From: Mucor racemosus
Lineage: Eukaryota > Mucoromycota > Mucoromycetes > Mucorales > Mucoraceae
Reading direction: 5' to 3'
Assembly (NCBI GenBank): GCA_027405735.1
Contig: JAPEHQ010000003.1
Span: 744,001-808,000 of the forward strand
DNA: 64,000 nucleotides
This document shows, piece by piece, positions 25,664 to 37,613 of this stretch. The translations under genes were made by a program, and so were the position numbers. The first letter of the stretch is position 1, and every line of letters begins with the position of its first letter. The notes under the pieces are model-generated. The model was given only the letters and a program-made list of their open reading frames with translations, was not told the origin of the DNA and ran no database searches.

Positions 25664-26898
25664 TTCTTTGAAGCGCTTTTTTTTTCTGCAAGTTGTTACA
25701 AGGTAAACCCTAAAACAATAAGAAAAAAATTACAGCGTCGCCAGTACTCTTACCAATTGACGAAATTTGAAAAAAAGTAAATCGTGGGTTCACCATTGGC
25801 TGAATTTGTGTTATTTCTCCATGGTGTCATTTAGCGTTAAACCGCAAATGGAGATTTGTAAAAGCCAATTTTTTAATAGATCAAGGCATGGCGAAGTCAT
25901 AATTTCCAAAAGAACTCTTAATTATAAAGAAATTGTAGGCATTATACCGAATATGTACCATAAATCGTGTCTTTTTTTTACGAAAATCAGTATCTGTAAA
26001 GGATTTTTTCACACACTTGTAGCCATTTTCTAAAGCTCAAACATAGCCAAACGGTTTCCTAGATCATACCTCAACTTGCTATATTTTTTTCTCTCATTTT
26101 TCAAGATTATCAAAAATCGCCTCGAAACCCTTACAGATACAAGGCCAAATCGCTCATTTTCGCTCAAATCCAATTTAAATATCAAAATCGTTGATTTTTT
26201 ATAAGCTATTCTCTAATCAAAAATGCTCCAAATTTTTTGTATTTTCTCATGAGATCTTGTATTTAAGTATTATATATTCTAAAAATTGACTTTTGTCTAT
26301 AAAACCACTTTTTCTACAAATGCAAATTCAGGAAAAGTTTTAGTGAAAAAAATATTTTTGAAATATACCATTATATGCAGAATTAAAATATGTACCAATA
26401 ACAATTAATAAGCTATATAATTTTGATATACTGATTTTTGAGAAAATTGCGTGAAGATGTTTTTTTTGTTCAAATTTGATATTTTTCTATCATCTGAAAA
26501 AGAAAAAAACAAAATGGCAATAGCGGAGATTAAATTGTTTTTGTAGTAAGTAGTACTGTCAGAAGATGCATACACCTCTCGACTAGATGCGATACAATAA
26601 AGGCCAGTCAAATTAAGAGTTGAAATAAAAAATACAAATAAATAATTTAGATGTGCTTTCGAATTATTTTTGTAAAAAGATCCGGTCTTTTATTTGATTT
26701 GGGGCATTCAAAATCCTTCAAAAAGTAATTTTTAATATTCCGCGGATAACTATGACAGTGATAATTTATAAACTTCATTGTGTGTTCGGTGGAAATCAGC
26801 AAAACGAACGCTATAAACACCACCAAGAATCCCATTTGAAAAAAAGCTGCAATATTGTGATTCCCTTTTTTTTACTTAATTTACCAATACCTCATAAT
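25664..26898. other. AT-rich gene-free region
   Basis: No coding gene supported. The stretch 25750-26380 resembles in style the dispersed non-coding DNA elsewhere in the window (T/A runs alternating with phrases such as TCATTTTTCAAGATTATC), but I could not align it convincingly with repeat A or B. The 3' end contains the Hop2 promoter. Confidence 0.5.
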
Positions 26899-27856
26899 AT
26901 GGCAAAGAAAAAAGCAAATAGCAATAAAAAAGAAGAAGGTAAATAGACTATAAAACATATAAATTACTCAATTCTTACCTCCTTTCATTAGAGTCTGCTG
27001 TACTTGAGTACTTGGCCAAAGTTAACAGACCTTATAGTGCCAGTTCCGTAGTAAAATTGAAGAATATTTGTGAAGCATAGCATTAATATGGTTTTTTTCG
27101 ATTACAATAGCTGATATATTCAATAATCTACATGCAAAATATTCCAAAGGATCAATTGTAAAAGCACTCGATCAGTTGATCAAAGATGATTCTGTTATAT
27201 CAAAAGTCTATGGCAAGACATCAATTTACTCAATTAAGCAATCATTTGATGATGCGCCCACAGAAGAAGAGATAAATGCATTGCAAAAATCATTAGATGA
27301 ACTGACTGAGAAACATGAAGAATTATCAAGTGAAAATAAAAAATTAGATCAATGTAAGTTTTTATAAAATTTACATGCTGTTTTAGCATTAATGCATTAA
27401 ATACTCTTTAGTGTTGGCAAAAATTAGAAGCGAACCAACAACATCCGAAGCAAAAGAATTACTGGCAAAGACCAAAATTGAGGTCCGTACTGAGTGCTTC
27501 CTAATTTTTCTTACATCTGTTATTAATTTAATACAAATATAGAATGAACAGAAGCGAGAGAAATTGAACGCTTTAAAAACTGGAACTGTATTGATCCCAC
27601 CAGAGAAAAGAAAAAGAACTGATGATGAATACGACACATACAGACAATCATGGAAAAAACGAAGAAGCATGGTATGTTTTGTGTATTGATCAACTTCCAA
27701 CAAAATTTAGTACTAACAAAATTACTACAGTTTCGAGAGATATTCAAAACTGTTACAGAACATTATCCCGGCAAACCAAGTGAATTGAAAGAAGAACTTG
27801 GCATTGAAGAAGATCCTATACCATTTGAACAAGATCCACTTCAATCCAATGTTTAA
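26899..27856 (+). CDS. hop2: Hop2/TBPIP homologous-pairing protein
   Basis: Meiotic recombination factor that works with Mnd1 to stimulate Dmc1/Rad51 strand invasion. The first exon is 26899-26938, with further exons up to the stop at 27856. The N-terminal winged helix reads VLEYLAKVNRPYSA, then DIFNNLHAKYSKGSIVKAL and VYGKTSIYSI. A coiled coil follows (LQKSLDELTEKHEELSSE), then the conserved TVLIPPEKRKRTDDEY and QSWKKRRSMF, and a C-terminal block with HYPGKPSELKEELGIEED. This order and length (about 215-220 residues) match the family. The second junction fits best with an unusual A|GTTCCG donor, which gives the family-typical NRPYSATDIFNNLH; the alternative GTAGTA donor breaks frame. Presence of Hop2 suggests a meiotic programme in this organism. 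Confidence 0.88.
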
Positions 27857-27961
27857 AAGTCCGAGTTTGGTGGGTTTGACAAGAGAGAGAGAAATGAGAC
27901 CCTGGTTTGCTTTAAATTTATTTTTTCTTTCTATTACAATAAAAAATCTCATATTTACATC

Positions 27962-28374
27962 ATGGCTTCAAATGAAATTCAACCTTTATATCGTTCATTT
28001 TTAAAAGTAATCCAGAAATGGCCTGTTGATAAAGTTAGACCCAACAGAGATTTGAAGCAAGTTTTATCTACTCGCATAGAGGAAACTTTTAGAAAACCAC
28101 TTTTAAATGAAGATACATTGGATGTAGCTCAAGCAGAAAGAGAATTGATGGCTTTAGAAAAGCTTTTGAATAACGAATTCAAAGAAAAGGTACATTGTAC
28201 ATGAATAAACTTTAACAAGAACTCAAATTAACTCTGTCATAGTACACATTGTCCGAGAAAATTTTGTCTCCTGCTAGCAATCCTGATTATTATTCTGATA
28301 TGGTTTCTTCTCTTGGTGCCAACAAAGATGGAAGTCAAGGATTCTTGGCTAAATTACTCAACCAACAAAAATAG
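27962..28374 (+). CDS. UQCC2/Cbp6-like mitochondrial complex III assembly factor
   Basis: Two exons, 27962-28189 and 28243-28374; 119 residues, frame kept. The sequence LYRSFLKVIQKWPVDKVRP followed by RDLKQVLSTRIEETF matches the UQCC2/Cbp6 (mitochondrial nucleoid factor 1) family. Members bind newly made cytochrome b with a Cbp3/UQCC1 partner during complex III assembly in mitochondria. No classical presequence is evident. It lies only about 105 bases after the Hop2 stop in the same orientation, so its promoter must be very short or overlap the Hop2 3' region. Confidence 0.75.
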
Positions 28375-28618
28375 ATGATACCTGTAAATAATTCCTTATG
28401 TAATAAATTGATTGACATGTCTATACATATTGTTTGTATGCAATATCTGTTTGATCCCCTTTGAAATGTCACATTTTTTTCTTTGTTCATGTGTGGAGGA
28501 ATATACACGATTCTACCCCGCTTTTCTTTCGTTTTCATTGACAGGGACCAAAAGCCACCAGCATTTTTTTCTATTTTTTTTTTTTTTTTTTTTTTCATTT
28601 GTTATATAGAATATCACC

Positions 28619-30327
28619 ATGGCCAACAAGAGACAAAAGCTCGATAGTAACCCTGAAGAAAAGTTTCACAAAGGCCTTTTAGAAGCTGAATCTACTGCCA
28701 ATATTGAAAAGGAATTTAAGGAATCAAAACCTTACCTTCACTGTAAGATTGACACATTGATCAATGATGATTTGTTGAATAAGGTTCGCAAGGAAATCCT
28801 GGCCAACTTGCATTTCACTTTAAAAGAAACCGATATTTATAAGGTTAGATATATACACGCATATATAAAAATAAAAAATAAAAACTGACTTTATTCAAGG
28901 TCAATCAAACTGGAGATTTAGCTAATTTAGATGGTCTTCCCAAGAATGAACTTGAGCAATTGTCCAGTTTATTTGAACTTCGAAATGCTATTTATTCAAC
29001 TGAATTCCGCAAATTTATCTCCAAGGTAACAGATTGTGGTCCTTTATCAGGATCCAAAATGGACATGAGCATCAATTCATATCAAGCTGGGTGTCATTTA
29101 CTCAACCATGATGATGTGATTGGCACTCGCCGTGTATCATACATTTTGTATTTAACTGATCCCGCAAACCCATGGAAGCCTGAAGATGGCGGTGCCCTTG
29201 AACTTTACCCTGTTATTGAAAAGGGTATTCCTGCCTCTGAGCCTACTGTCATTATTCCCCCTCAGTGGAACCAATTTGTCATGTTTACTGTTCAACCAGG
29301 ACATTCATTCCATTCTGTTGAAGAAGTTGTTGGCCCTGGAAATCGTCTCAGTATTTCTGGTTGGTTCCATATACCTCAAGAAGGTGAATTTGGTTTTAAG
29401 GAACAATCTCAAGAAGAATCCGATGCCGCCAAATCTTCTCTTGAACAGCTTCAAGAGGAGCAAGATTCTAGTGATCGCTTCACAAAATACCAAGTAGAAA
29501 ATCCCGAGGAGGAAGAGATTGTTGGATTGACAGAAGATGTGATGGTAGAACTCGCTGAATGGATGAATCCTCATTATTTAGATTTGAAAATTGTGGCACA
29601 AATGTCTGATCGTTTCTTGGAGGAATCAGCAGTACAATGTAAAGAAATCTTGAATGAATCCACCTTGGCTAAATTAGTTGCAGCAACTACAAAGATCGAT
29701 ACTGAAGATAATGTGATTGATAACCATAGAATTGTTCCTCATGGAACTGGTGTGCGCGAGGGTTGGACTGTTCAAGGTCCTCCTCATCGTTTAAGATACA
29801 TGGTCAACAATAGTACAAGCGATCAAGATATATTTGCCTATCTCAAAAGTAAATTTGAATCCGAAGCATTTAGATTATGGCTTGCTTCTATCAGTCAACT
29901 TTTAGCTGTTGGTTATCGTGGTGAAGCACGTCGTTTCAGACCTGGTCATGATTACACATTGGCTACAACCAACACAAGAGGTCAAGGTGTTTTAGATGTC
30001 ACCTTTTGTCATGTCAATAAGCCAAGTGATTGGGAAGATGGAGATCTCGGTGGATACGAATGTTATATGGCTCCTCATGATGAAGAAGAAGATCCTGCTA
30101 CATATAAGGCTTCTGATGAGGATGGTGCTTTATTAACATTACCCGCCGGTACAAATGAATTATCTTTGGTGTTGAGAGATGAAAAAATCATGCGTTTTAT
30201 TAAATATGTCAGTGCAAAGGCTTCGGGCTCTCGTTGGGATATTGCTTTCGAGTATGATTTAGAAGAAGGTTTTGATAACGGTGATGATGATGATGAAGAG
30301 GAAGAAAACGAGGAGGAAGAGGATTAA
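28619..30327 (+). CDS. Prolyl 3,4-dihydroxylase (Tpa1/Ofd1/OGFOD1 type)
   Basis: Two exons, 28619-28843 and 28900-30327; 550 residues. Fe(II)/2-oxoglutarate dioxygenase of the family that hydroxylates ribosomal protein uS12 and, in fission yeast, tunes oxygen-dependent SREBP turnover. The catalytic core shows LLNHDDVIGTRRVSYILYL (the H-x-D iron ligands), the second His in QPGHSFHSVEEV, and the 2-oxoglutarate Arg in GNRLSISGWFH. The C-terminal half is the paired non-catalytic domain (LRYMVNNSTSDQDIFAYL, HDYTLATTNTRG, DGDLGGYECYM). It ends with an extremely acidic tail (EEGFDNGDDDDEEEENEEEE). A 20-base T run precedes the ATG, like a strong fungal core promoter. High confidence in the family; the preferred substrate is inferred. 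Confidence 0.92.
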
Positions 30328-33300
30328 ATGTGTTGAAATCAACCACATTTTGTAAATAGTAGTTTTTTCAATCCTCATCTAAAAGATTTTGTTACATTGT
30401 CATTATTATTTTCATTTTTTATATAATAAAAATACATGGTCGTTATGTTTAAGGAATTTTGAAAAGTTTCCTATTGCATGTAATAGCTTTAAAAATATTA
30501 CCAATATACTCCTTAGCATATGCGGTTTTCATGATGTATTTTTTTGCTACTCGTAAAAAAAGCATTGGTATCGCTGGCTCCATGAATTCTTGAATGCTAT
30601 ACTACTCACAAAAAGTATCCAAGTAATATTTCTAATTTTAAGCACAGCACAGTTTGATCCATATTGCAGTTTATGGATAAATCATATTTCGATGTTGATG
30701 TGGTCAAAGGAATTATAAATATATCATAATCTAGAACCGAGATTCCTGAGAAAAGATATATTTACATTAGGTTTTATGAGAATTTATACTCTTTATAATT
30801 GATGTCCATGAGAAAATTACAATTAACTTAGGTTTTATAGTCTATTACACTCTTTTTCAATTCACTTGGCACACAACCTATTTCCATTTTAGCACAAAAT
30901 GTACCATCATATTAAAGTGGTTGTTTATCGAAACACACTTGCCATTTTGCTGCAGAATAACGGTAAAAGCCCTACAAATCACTATAAAGAACACTATTAC
31001 AATCGCAAATGTATTTGAACACAACTACTTCAGCATAGATGACTGTATGTACAGTATCACTAGCAACAAATACCACGCTGTCCCACACGCAGAGGTGAGA
31101 TCCTGCATCTATGTTGGTTTTCGAGGATATTAACAGCCATCTTAGAGCCAATTCCATTTATAAGAACTAGAAGCTCTTGGCTCTTTCTTTTATCATTAGT
31201 TTTTCTGGTGATAAAACCTACGTTCTCCATGATAAATGTTACTAGCCATTATTATTATTCTTTCTATAAATCAGATTTTATGTATCCATAATCTCTCACC
31301 ATGAAGCCAATGGTTATTTCCACTTACAAAATAAATGCCTACCCTTTCATATACAAAAGATATACAGACAAGGAAAAGCATTATCTATTGAAGGTAACAT
31401 AAGTGAGAATGAAAATCAAATGATTTTACGTATGAAGTAAAGGTTATACCTTTACTGCTCCATGATCTAACAATATGTAATAAACTTTATAGTCTCTAAG
31501 ACACAAGTAGCCCAGTTTCTTGATGCTGTATTTTTACTTGTCAACCCATTGAACGAAGAGGTATATGGCTGCAAGCAAGTAGAAATCGAGGAGATATTGT
31601 CTTTAATCTGGACATACACAAGTGGTATTGACAAGCAAAATATCAACAGCTTTGGAAAGTGGTTGAAGTCAGTAAAGTTAAGCCTAACAAACTCTCCAAC
31701 AAAATGAATAAACCGCAGTACGGGAGAAAAAGTACAAGTAAGAAACTTGTATGTCTTGAAGGATGAATATTTAGGTGTGTTTGACTTTAATTTGTAAAGA
31801 GCATGTATTGATTGATTATTATGCTTTATTACAGCGGATACCTTAAAGAATGTAGCCTCTTATTTTGAAGAATACCAAGGATACATAAAAAGTTTAAAGA
31901 AGGAGGGTTACAGTATGTACTCTTTTTCTAAGCTTTGAACATTGACTAAGGCTCGTATACTGGATATACATTATCCTAATCGAAGCTTCGCTGCGTTACT
32001 TGTACACAATGATTATGCACCCGATTTCCAGAAACTTCTTGAGTCTAAGAGAGTTCACATTACCAATAATTTTGGTCCCATTTCGAAGGACCCTCAATAC
32101 AAAGATATGAATAATCAGGATCACAACCTTAAAGCTGCTGAATTTCAACGACAACGTATGCAAAGGGCGATCAATCATATTTGAGAACCCATCAAATATG
32201 CTCTCGCACATTACTTTTATCAACAACAATGGATCACTAAAGAATTCCTTAATCAACTCATCTCCCATACGGTCAACCAACAGATGTTTTTGACATCGAT
32301 GGCATGTATGCTATTACAGACAATAATACTACAGCTACAGTTTTCGAGATAAACTGTGAAATTTAATGAATTTTTTATCAATACTATTCAGTACTACTGG
32401 GCTCTCAAAAAGCTACAAACCAACTTCCGGCTCCTGCCCAGAATCCCAGTAATATTTTTGTCTAATAACTCTCCTCCAAAAACTCATGGATTCTAATTTC
32501 TGGTATCTTTATTATTACCCTCTTATAGCTTTATACTTTAACATTTTCCAAATATTCTAATTGAGGTTTTTATTCTTTTATCGTATTTTGATCTGACTAG
32601 GGCAATACAGCATATCAAAGATGCTACGTGCCCATTGGCCATTTGTTTAACCGTAGTATAGTACAAAACCAACTCATTTCAGTTTACTACAAATTAGGTA
32701 TTAATTGCATAAATTCCCATTGATATTCTTGTTTTATCGTATAAATGTGATCAATAATTAGGATTATTTTGGCGCACTCTACTCTAGAGCCATTTTGTCT
32801 GGCCATGTACTCTTCATGTGTGCACTCTTATGTGTCTCATTATCCTTCTATCAAATGATATGCGAATAATTTCGGTGTATTCATAGATATAGCTCCTTTT
32901 TGTTTCTGCCCTTTTTCTTCAAACTTTATTATAATTAAATCTACTAACCTTACTGAACTTTGATTACGATTGTTTTTGAAATAAATGAAGAGGAGCATAA
33001 GAAATGATGAATAATAATCTGCGGCAATTGCTTTGATAATTTTGAACTGTATAGATTTAAAAAGATTTTGAAACATTTGAAATTATTTGTAAACATTTGG
33101 ATAACTACACATTCCTTTATAATGTTATTTTTATCATACCGATATCTTTTACTTTCGGAAAAGAGATGATGCAAAACGTCTTTTCAGCACAAATGGAAAA
33201 GCTGTAACAGTAAAAAGACCAGCATTTTTCATGTATGGCTGAACTTTACAGAATTATTTCAAGTTTGAATATAAACCTATACCCTAAACAGTTATTTGAG

Positions 33301-35248
33301 CATACATTTAAGATTATATATTATACATCTGTATTTTTTTTTTCTTACTGAAAAAATGCCTTGGAGGCTGATTTATTCCATGTTGTTCACATCTGTATGA
33401 CATCGAATTTTGATAAAAAAAAATCAAGCGAAACGTAGTTAAAAGCAAGAGCTCATGAGACAAAGGTACATAATGCAATTCACGTATGAGTAAGATATCT
33501 TGAATAAAATACTTTTGTTCTGTTTATATTTTACTATTTTTACGAAATTGTGATGTGTGAAAATTTGTAATGAACATCTTTAATACAAAAAGTTTCCCCT
33601 TTTTTCATATCTCTAGAATGATTCCTAATTACTGGGTTCAAATACTTGAGTGATGACACTTTCTTATTCTAATTTAATTAGCGTAGAAAACAGCAAGACA
33701 AGAGACTCTTGTTATTTTGTTAGTTTATTTTATATATATATTTACAAATGCCAAGCTTCGTGCTCTTTTTGGACGCAACGACAAGTCTGATCAAGTACGG
33801 CACATGAAACCATTCTTTTTGTCTTGTCCAACCAGAAATTGAATCTCTTGGTACAGTGTTGTGTAAGTACAATATCTGCTGTTACCACCGCTTAAACTAT
33901 TACATACAGTAGTGATATAATTATGCATGAGCAGCATAGTTTTACAGCCAGTATGATATATATGTCTAGTATATACCATCATATTGACGAGTTAATTTAC
34001 TCGATTGTACAAGATGTACGTGTTATCTTTTAACATCACGTCAATCTCTAAAACGCTCCAACAAATTTTTATCGTTACATTTTTGGATATAAATGTCAAT
34101 TTTAAGTAATAACGACTTTTTCCCTCGTTATTTTCTTTTTATAAACATTTATTTTTATAGAATTGAGTCGTACGTTCCATCCTGTAATACATGAATTTCA
34201 TTTTTGAACATCTCCATTGTAACCAATCAAATTTGATGGTGTTTTATTTTTCATTATGCGATTTTATCGTTATACATATATACCTATTCAGCCAGCATCT
34301 TTGGTCTTATTAAAAATGAGAGAATAATTTTTTGTGCATTCATTGTATTATGTATTTATAGGACAATTGAGGTTTTATTAGCATTGTATTAAAACATTTA
34401 TAGTCGGCATTTTATCAATCAGACAATATTATCCTTTTATATACATGTTATTGCCTTTATATGAAGAAAATACACACTTTTTTTTAAATTTGTTGAATAG
34501 AAGATGAAGAACAAAAAGTGTATTAGAAACTCACTAGACTCAACGTATAAAAATATGTAACTTCTCCAAGAGTGGCACACACATCCATTTTATTTGTAGG
34601 ATTTCTTGCATTACATTGTGCATGGTTGGATGAAAATTATAAACTTTAAATCCTGAAATAGGGTATTTAATACATGTTTATTGTCTGTTTTTGGCTTTTC
34701 CGCACCAAGTCAGGTCTGTAAATAACATTTTATGTGTACCCCTGAATTTTAAAATTGTTGTCAATTTGATTACCCGATATTGTGGTTTTGAGTATCAACA
34801 AACAGTAAATTTGATCTTTAGGATGGTAATTTGATGAACGCGAACCTATGATGTACTAGTGCGATACATGCAGATACTATTTATTGAATTATAAAATATA
34901 AAAATATCAATGCTCATTTAATTTAGTCTGGTTTTCTTAAAATAAAAATAGCATGTAAATGTTTAGGTTTTAGAGAGATCGGCATGCTCAATCGATGATT
35001 GGAGAAATTGAACACAACCTTACATGTGTTGCACTGACATGTATATTGGAATTGGGTATTACCATGACGAAGAAAAAGGGCCTGGATTTGTCTGCGGGGT
35101 TTTTTAGCTAATAACTATATAAGAAGAGATGATCATCTTGCAAAGAAAAAAGGTTACTCTTTACTCTCCCTCCTCTCTTTCTTTCTTTACACCAACTTTC
35201 AACAATCCTTTTATAAAAAGGATATCTCTATTTATACTTTCCTTAATT
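30328..35248. other. 4.9-kb gene-poor region
   Basis: After the hydroxylase 3' end, the only protein-like material is a decayed retroelement-like segment (about 31310-32350) and a weak cysteine-rich remnant on the minus strand (about 33720-33990). The rest is AT-rich with no gene, RNA or alignable repeat that I can support. A TATA-like TATATAAG at 35117-35124 precedes the LysM gene. Confidence 0.5.
31310..32350 (+). pseudogene. Decayed retroelement-like ORF remnant
   Basis: Protein-like stretches in several frames interrupted by stops and frameshifts: KTQVAQFLDAVFLLVNPLNE then EEILSLIWTYTSGIDKQN; VASYFEEYQGYIKSLKKEGY; KARILDIHYPNRSFAALLVH then NDYAPDFQKLL and DPQYKDMNNQDHNLKAAEFQ; after a stop, PIKYALAHYFYQQQWITKEF. 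The ARILDIHYPN...LLVHNDY portion resembles, from memory, a segment seen in non-LTR-type retroelement ORFs of Mucorales; no reverse transcriptase core is visible here. An alternative is a degraded host gene. It is not functional as read. Confidence 0.45.
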
Positions 35249-36303
35249 ATGCGTACCCCAATTGCTATCGCATTTGCATGCATTGCTGCTGCTACAATCT
35301 CTGTCGAAGCCCTTCCTTCTAATTGCTCAAAGACTTATTCTGTTGTTTCCGGTGATACTGTAAGGATTTATTATCGAGTATTTTATAATTAAAATTGTAT
35401 ACTGAATCTTTTACAAATAGTGTTCCAAGATTGCTTCAAAGAGTGGAATTTCTGTTTCTGCTTTAACTTCATTGAATAGTCAAAGTAAGAGCTTTTTTTT
35501 TTTTCCAAAAACGATAATTCCTAAGCTTACTATAAATTACAGTTAATTCTAAATGTAGTAATTTGAAAATTGCTGAGAAATTGTGTTTGAGTACCAGTAA
35601 AACTACTACTATCAAGAAGAAGACTACCACCAAGAAGAAGACTACCACCAAGAAGACAACCAAGAAGACAACCAAGAAGACAACCAAGAAGACAACCAAG
35701 AAAACCACCACTAAAAAGACCACTACTAAAAAGACTACAACTACCAAGAAATCTACTGTTTCTACCACCACTACCACCGCTGCTACTGCCACAGCTACTC
35801 CTGATTACGTTTACAATTACGGATTGACAGCTCAAGTTAGCAGCAAGAGTGATTTCTGTCTTTTCTTGCCCCGTAGTCCTGGTGGAAAAGAGGATAACAA
35901 TGGCAAGGTTGATGATGAAGCCATTTCCAAGTCTGAAAAGAGTGCCGCTGCCTTTTGCTTAAAGAACAGTGCTAAAGCACCTGGTGCTCGTACTTTGCCC
36001 GTTACGTTTATTGAAACAGCTTATTATTTCAAGAACACTACTGCTGATTATGTTCAAGTTACTGGCTCTTTCAATCCTGCTGCTTGGGAACTCTCTACCA
36101 AAGATGGTGGAGGACAGTATGATAACCACGGTGCTGGATCTCCCCCTGATTCCATGTGTTACGGTTACAGATACTATGTCGGTATGATTGAACCTGATAG
36201 CGGACATTACTGTATGAGATGTTGTGATCATTACACTGATTGTAATGCCGGCAGAAGTACTTACGGTTGTAGACGTGTTGTCGATAATGGAGTGTATCTT
36301 TAA
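35249..36303 (+). CDS. Secreted LysM protein with Thr/Lys-rich linker
   Basis: Three exons: 35249-35359, 35421-35484, 35543-36303; 311 residues. A signal peptide (MRTPIAIAFACIAAATISVEA) is followed by one LysM module, CSKTYSVVSGDTCSKIASKS to NLKIAEKLCL, split by both introns and containing four Cys. LysM binds chitin or related N-acetylglucosamine polymers. Then comes a striking low-complexity linker of KKTT/TTKK units (about residues 72-125). The C-terminal domain has conserved-looking spacing: DFCLFLPRSPGG, AAFCLKNS, ADYVQVTGSFNP, GGQYDNHGAGSPPDSMCYGY, VGMIEPDSGHYCMRCC, CNAGRSTYGC. This second domain is seen in other fungal surface proteins as I recall, without an assigned function. The protein probably acts in or outside the cell wall; the repetitive lysines could bind anionic wall polymers (inference). 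Confidence 0.85.
35617..35760 (+). repeat. In-gene repeat coding for Thr/Lys units
   Basis: Short near-tandem units such as ACCAAGAAGACA and ACCACCAAGAAG inside the LysM gene encode the T-T-K-K linker. Units differ slightly, so expansion or contraction between strains is likely. Confidence 0.85.
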
Positions 36304-36460
36304 AAAAAACATTCATGTTTCACACATAATTTTTTAATATCTAATAAAGCTTAAACATTTCTTCCAATCTATATTTTTTTTTTTTTTAAAGGGGAGCAAA
36401 AAATTTTCACACATCTTTTGCTGTGGCTCTCTTCCTTGTTTGTTATATTTTAGAATAATA

Positions 36461-37613
36461 ATGAGTAACAATAACAATTCCAGTACATCATCAGCTACTG
36501 TCAATGTCACTCATAGTGAATCTACGCCATTGCTTCGAAATGCTCAAAAGAATCAACAACTAAATCAACATAATAAACGTAGAGAAATAATGGGTTTATT
36601 GTTCATGACCTTATCAGCACTTGGGTTTTCTACAATGTCATTATTTGTAAAATTGAGTGGCACTAGCTTTCCTTCTTTTGAGATTGTGCTTGCTCGTTCA
36701 GTGATCCAAACTGCCTTTGGTTTATTGGGTTGTGCCATATTAAAAGTGAATCCTTTGGGAAAGCCAGGTGTACGTCGTTGGCTTTTATTTAGAGGTTTAG
36801 CTGGTACTATGGGTCTTTGTTTATTCTTTTTCAGTATCACTCAATTGCCTTTAGCTGATGCTACAGGTAAATATTTGTATTTGTATATAGTGTATCGTTA
36901 CTAAAAAAAAAATCGACTCTTTTGTAGTTGTCTTTTTCTTGGGCCCTGCTTTTACCGCTATTCTTGCATCTCTTGTACTTGGTGAAGCATTTACATTATT
37001 CGATGGTATCTGCTCTGTTGCTTGTATGGTGGGTGTTGTTCTTGTATCAAAACCTCAATTTTTGTTTGGTGTTGAAGGATCTCACAAAGATCAAGATATT
37101 GGTGAATGGCAGAGATTATTTGCTATTCTTTGTGCATTAGTAGGCGCTATGATGTCTGCTGTTGCATATGTTACAGTTCGTAAAATCGGTAGAGGTGCTC
37201 ATTATATGGTTCATGTTGTTTACTTTGGTTTAGTTTCTATTGTTGTTGCTCCTATTGGTATGACAGTATTCCAAACACCTATAATGCCTCATGGATGGTA
37301 TGAATATACCATGTTGCTTTTGGTTGGTTTATCTGCTTTTATTGGCCAATGCTTCTTGAACCAAGGGTAATTATCACTTTTTATTCATCTGCTTGCTCTA
37401 TTGTATATATACTAACATATCTTTAGTTTGCAAATGGCTCCTGCTGGACCAGGAACCCTTATGCGTATGAATGATGTTGTTTTCGCATTCTTATTTGGCA
37501 TCTTCATCTTGCATGAATACCCTGATATTTATAGTATTTCTGGTGCCTCAATCATTGTCTTGATGACTTCTGCTATGGGTATTCACAAAATCTATACTCA
37601 TGCAAAGAAATAA
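36461..37613 (+). CDS. EamA (DMT superfamily) membrane transporter, SLC35G-like
   Basis: Three exons: 36461-36866, 36928-37366, 37427-37613; 343 residues. A polar N-terminal tail of about 50 residues, rich in Asn/Ser/Gln and with TPLLRNA, is followed by about ten hydrophobic helices in two EamA halves: MGLLFMTLSALGFSTMSLFV...RWLLFRGLAGTMGLCLFFFS and FFLGPAFTAILASLVLGEAF, then LFAILCALVGAMMSAVAYVT...NQGLQMAPAGPGTLMRMNDV and VFAFLFGIFILHEYP. The repeat signatures (LxLxEAFT, FxHEYPD) are typical of drug/metabolite transporters. Substrate unknown; relatives move nucleotide sugars, acylcarnitine or small metabolites. An in-frame ATG 21 bases upstream (36440) is an alternative start. Confidence 0.85.

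Noticed and set aside
26752..26946. 64-codon ORF overlapping the Hop2 start
   Set aside because: It reads through the Hop2 ATG in the same frame and past the exon 1 donor; the upstream part has no similarity to the family.
30921..31157. Overlapping 60-70 codon ORFs on both strands
   Set aside because: Neither shows domain motifs or splice extension; left as background.
33630..33665. GGGTTCAAATAC resembling a tRNA B box
   Set aside because: Stem bases do not pair and there is no matching D-arm or acceptor stem within 100 bases.
35469..35835. Minus-strand Val/Leu/Phe-rich ORFs opposite the LysM gene
   Set aside because: Antisense of the Thr/Lys repeat; looks like a membrane protein only because AAG/ACC reversed gives CTT/GGT.
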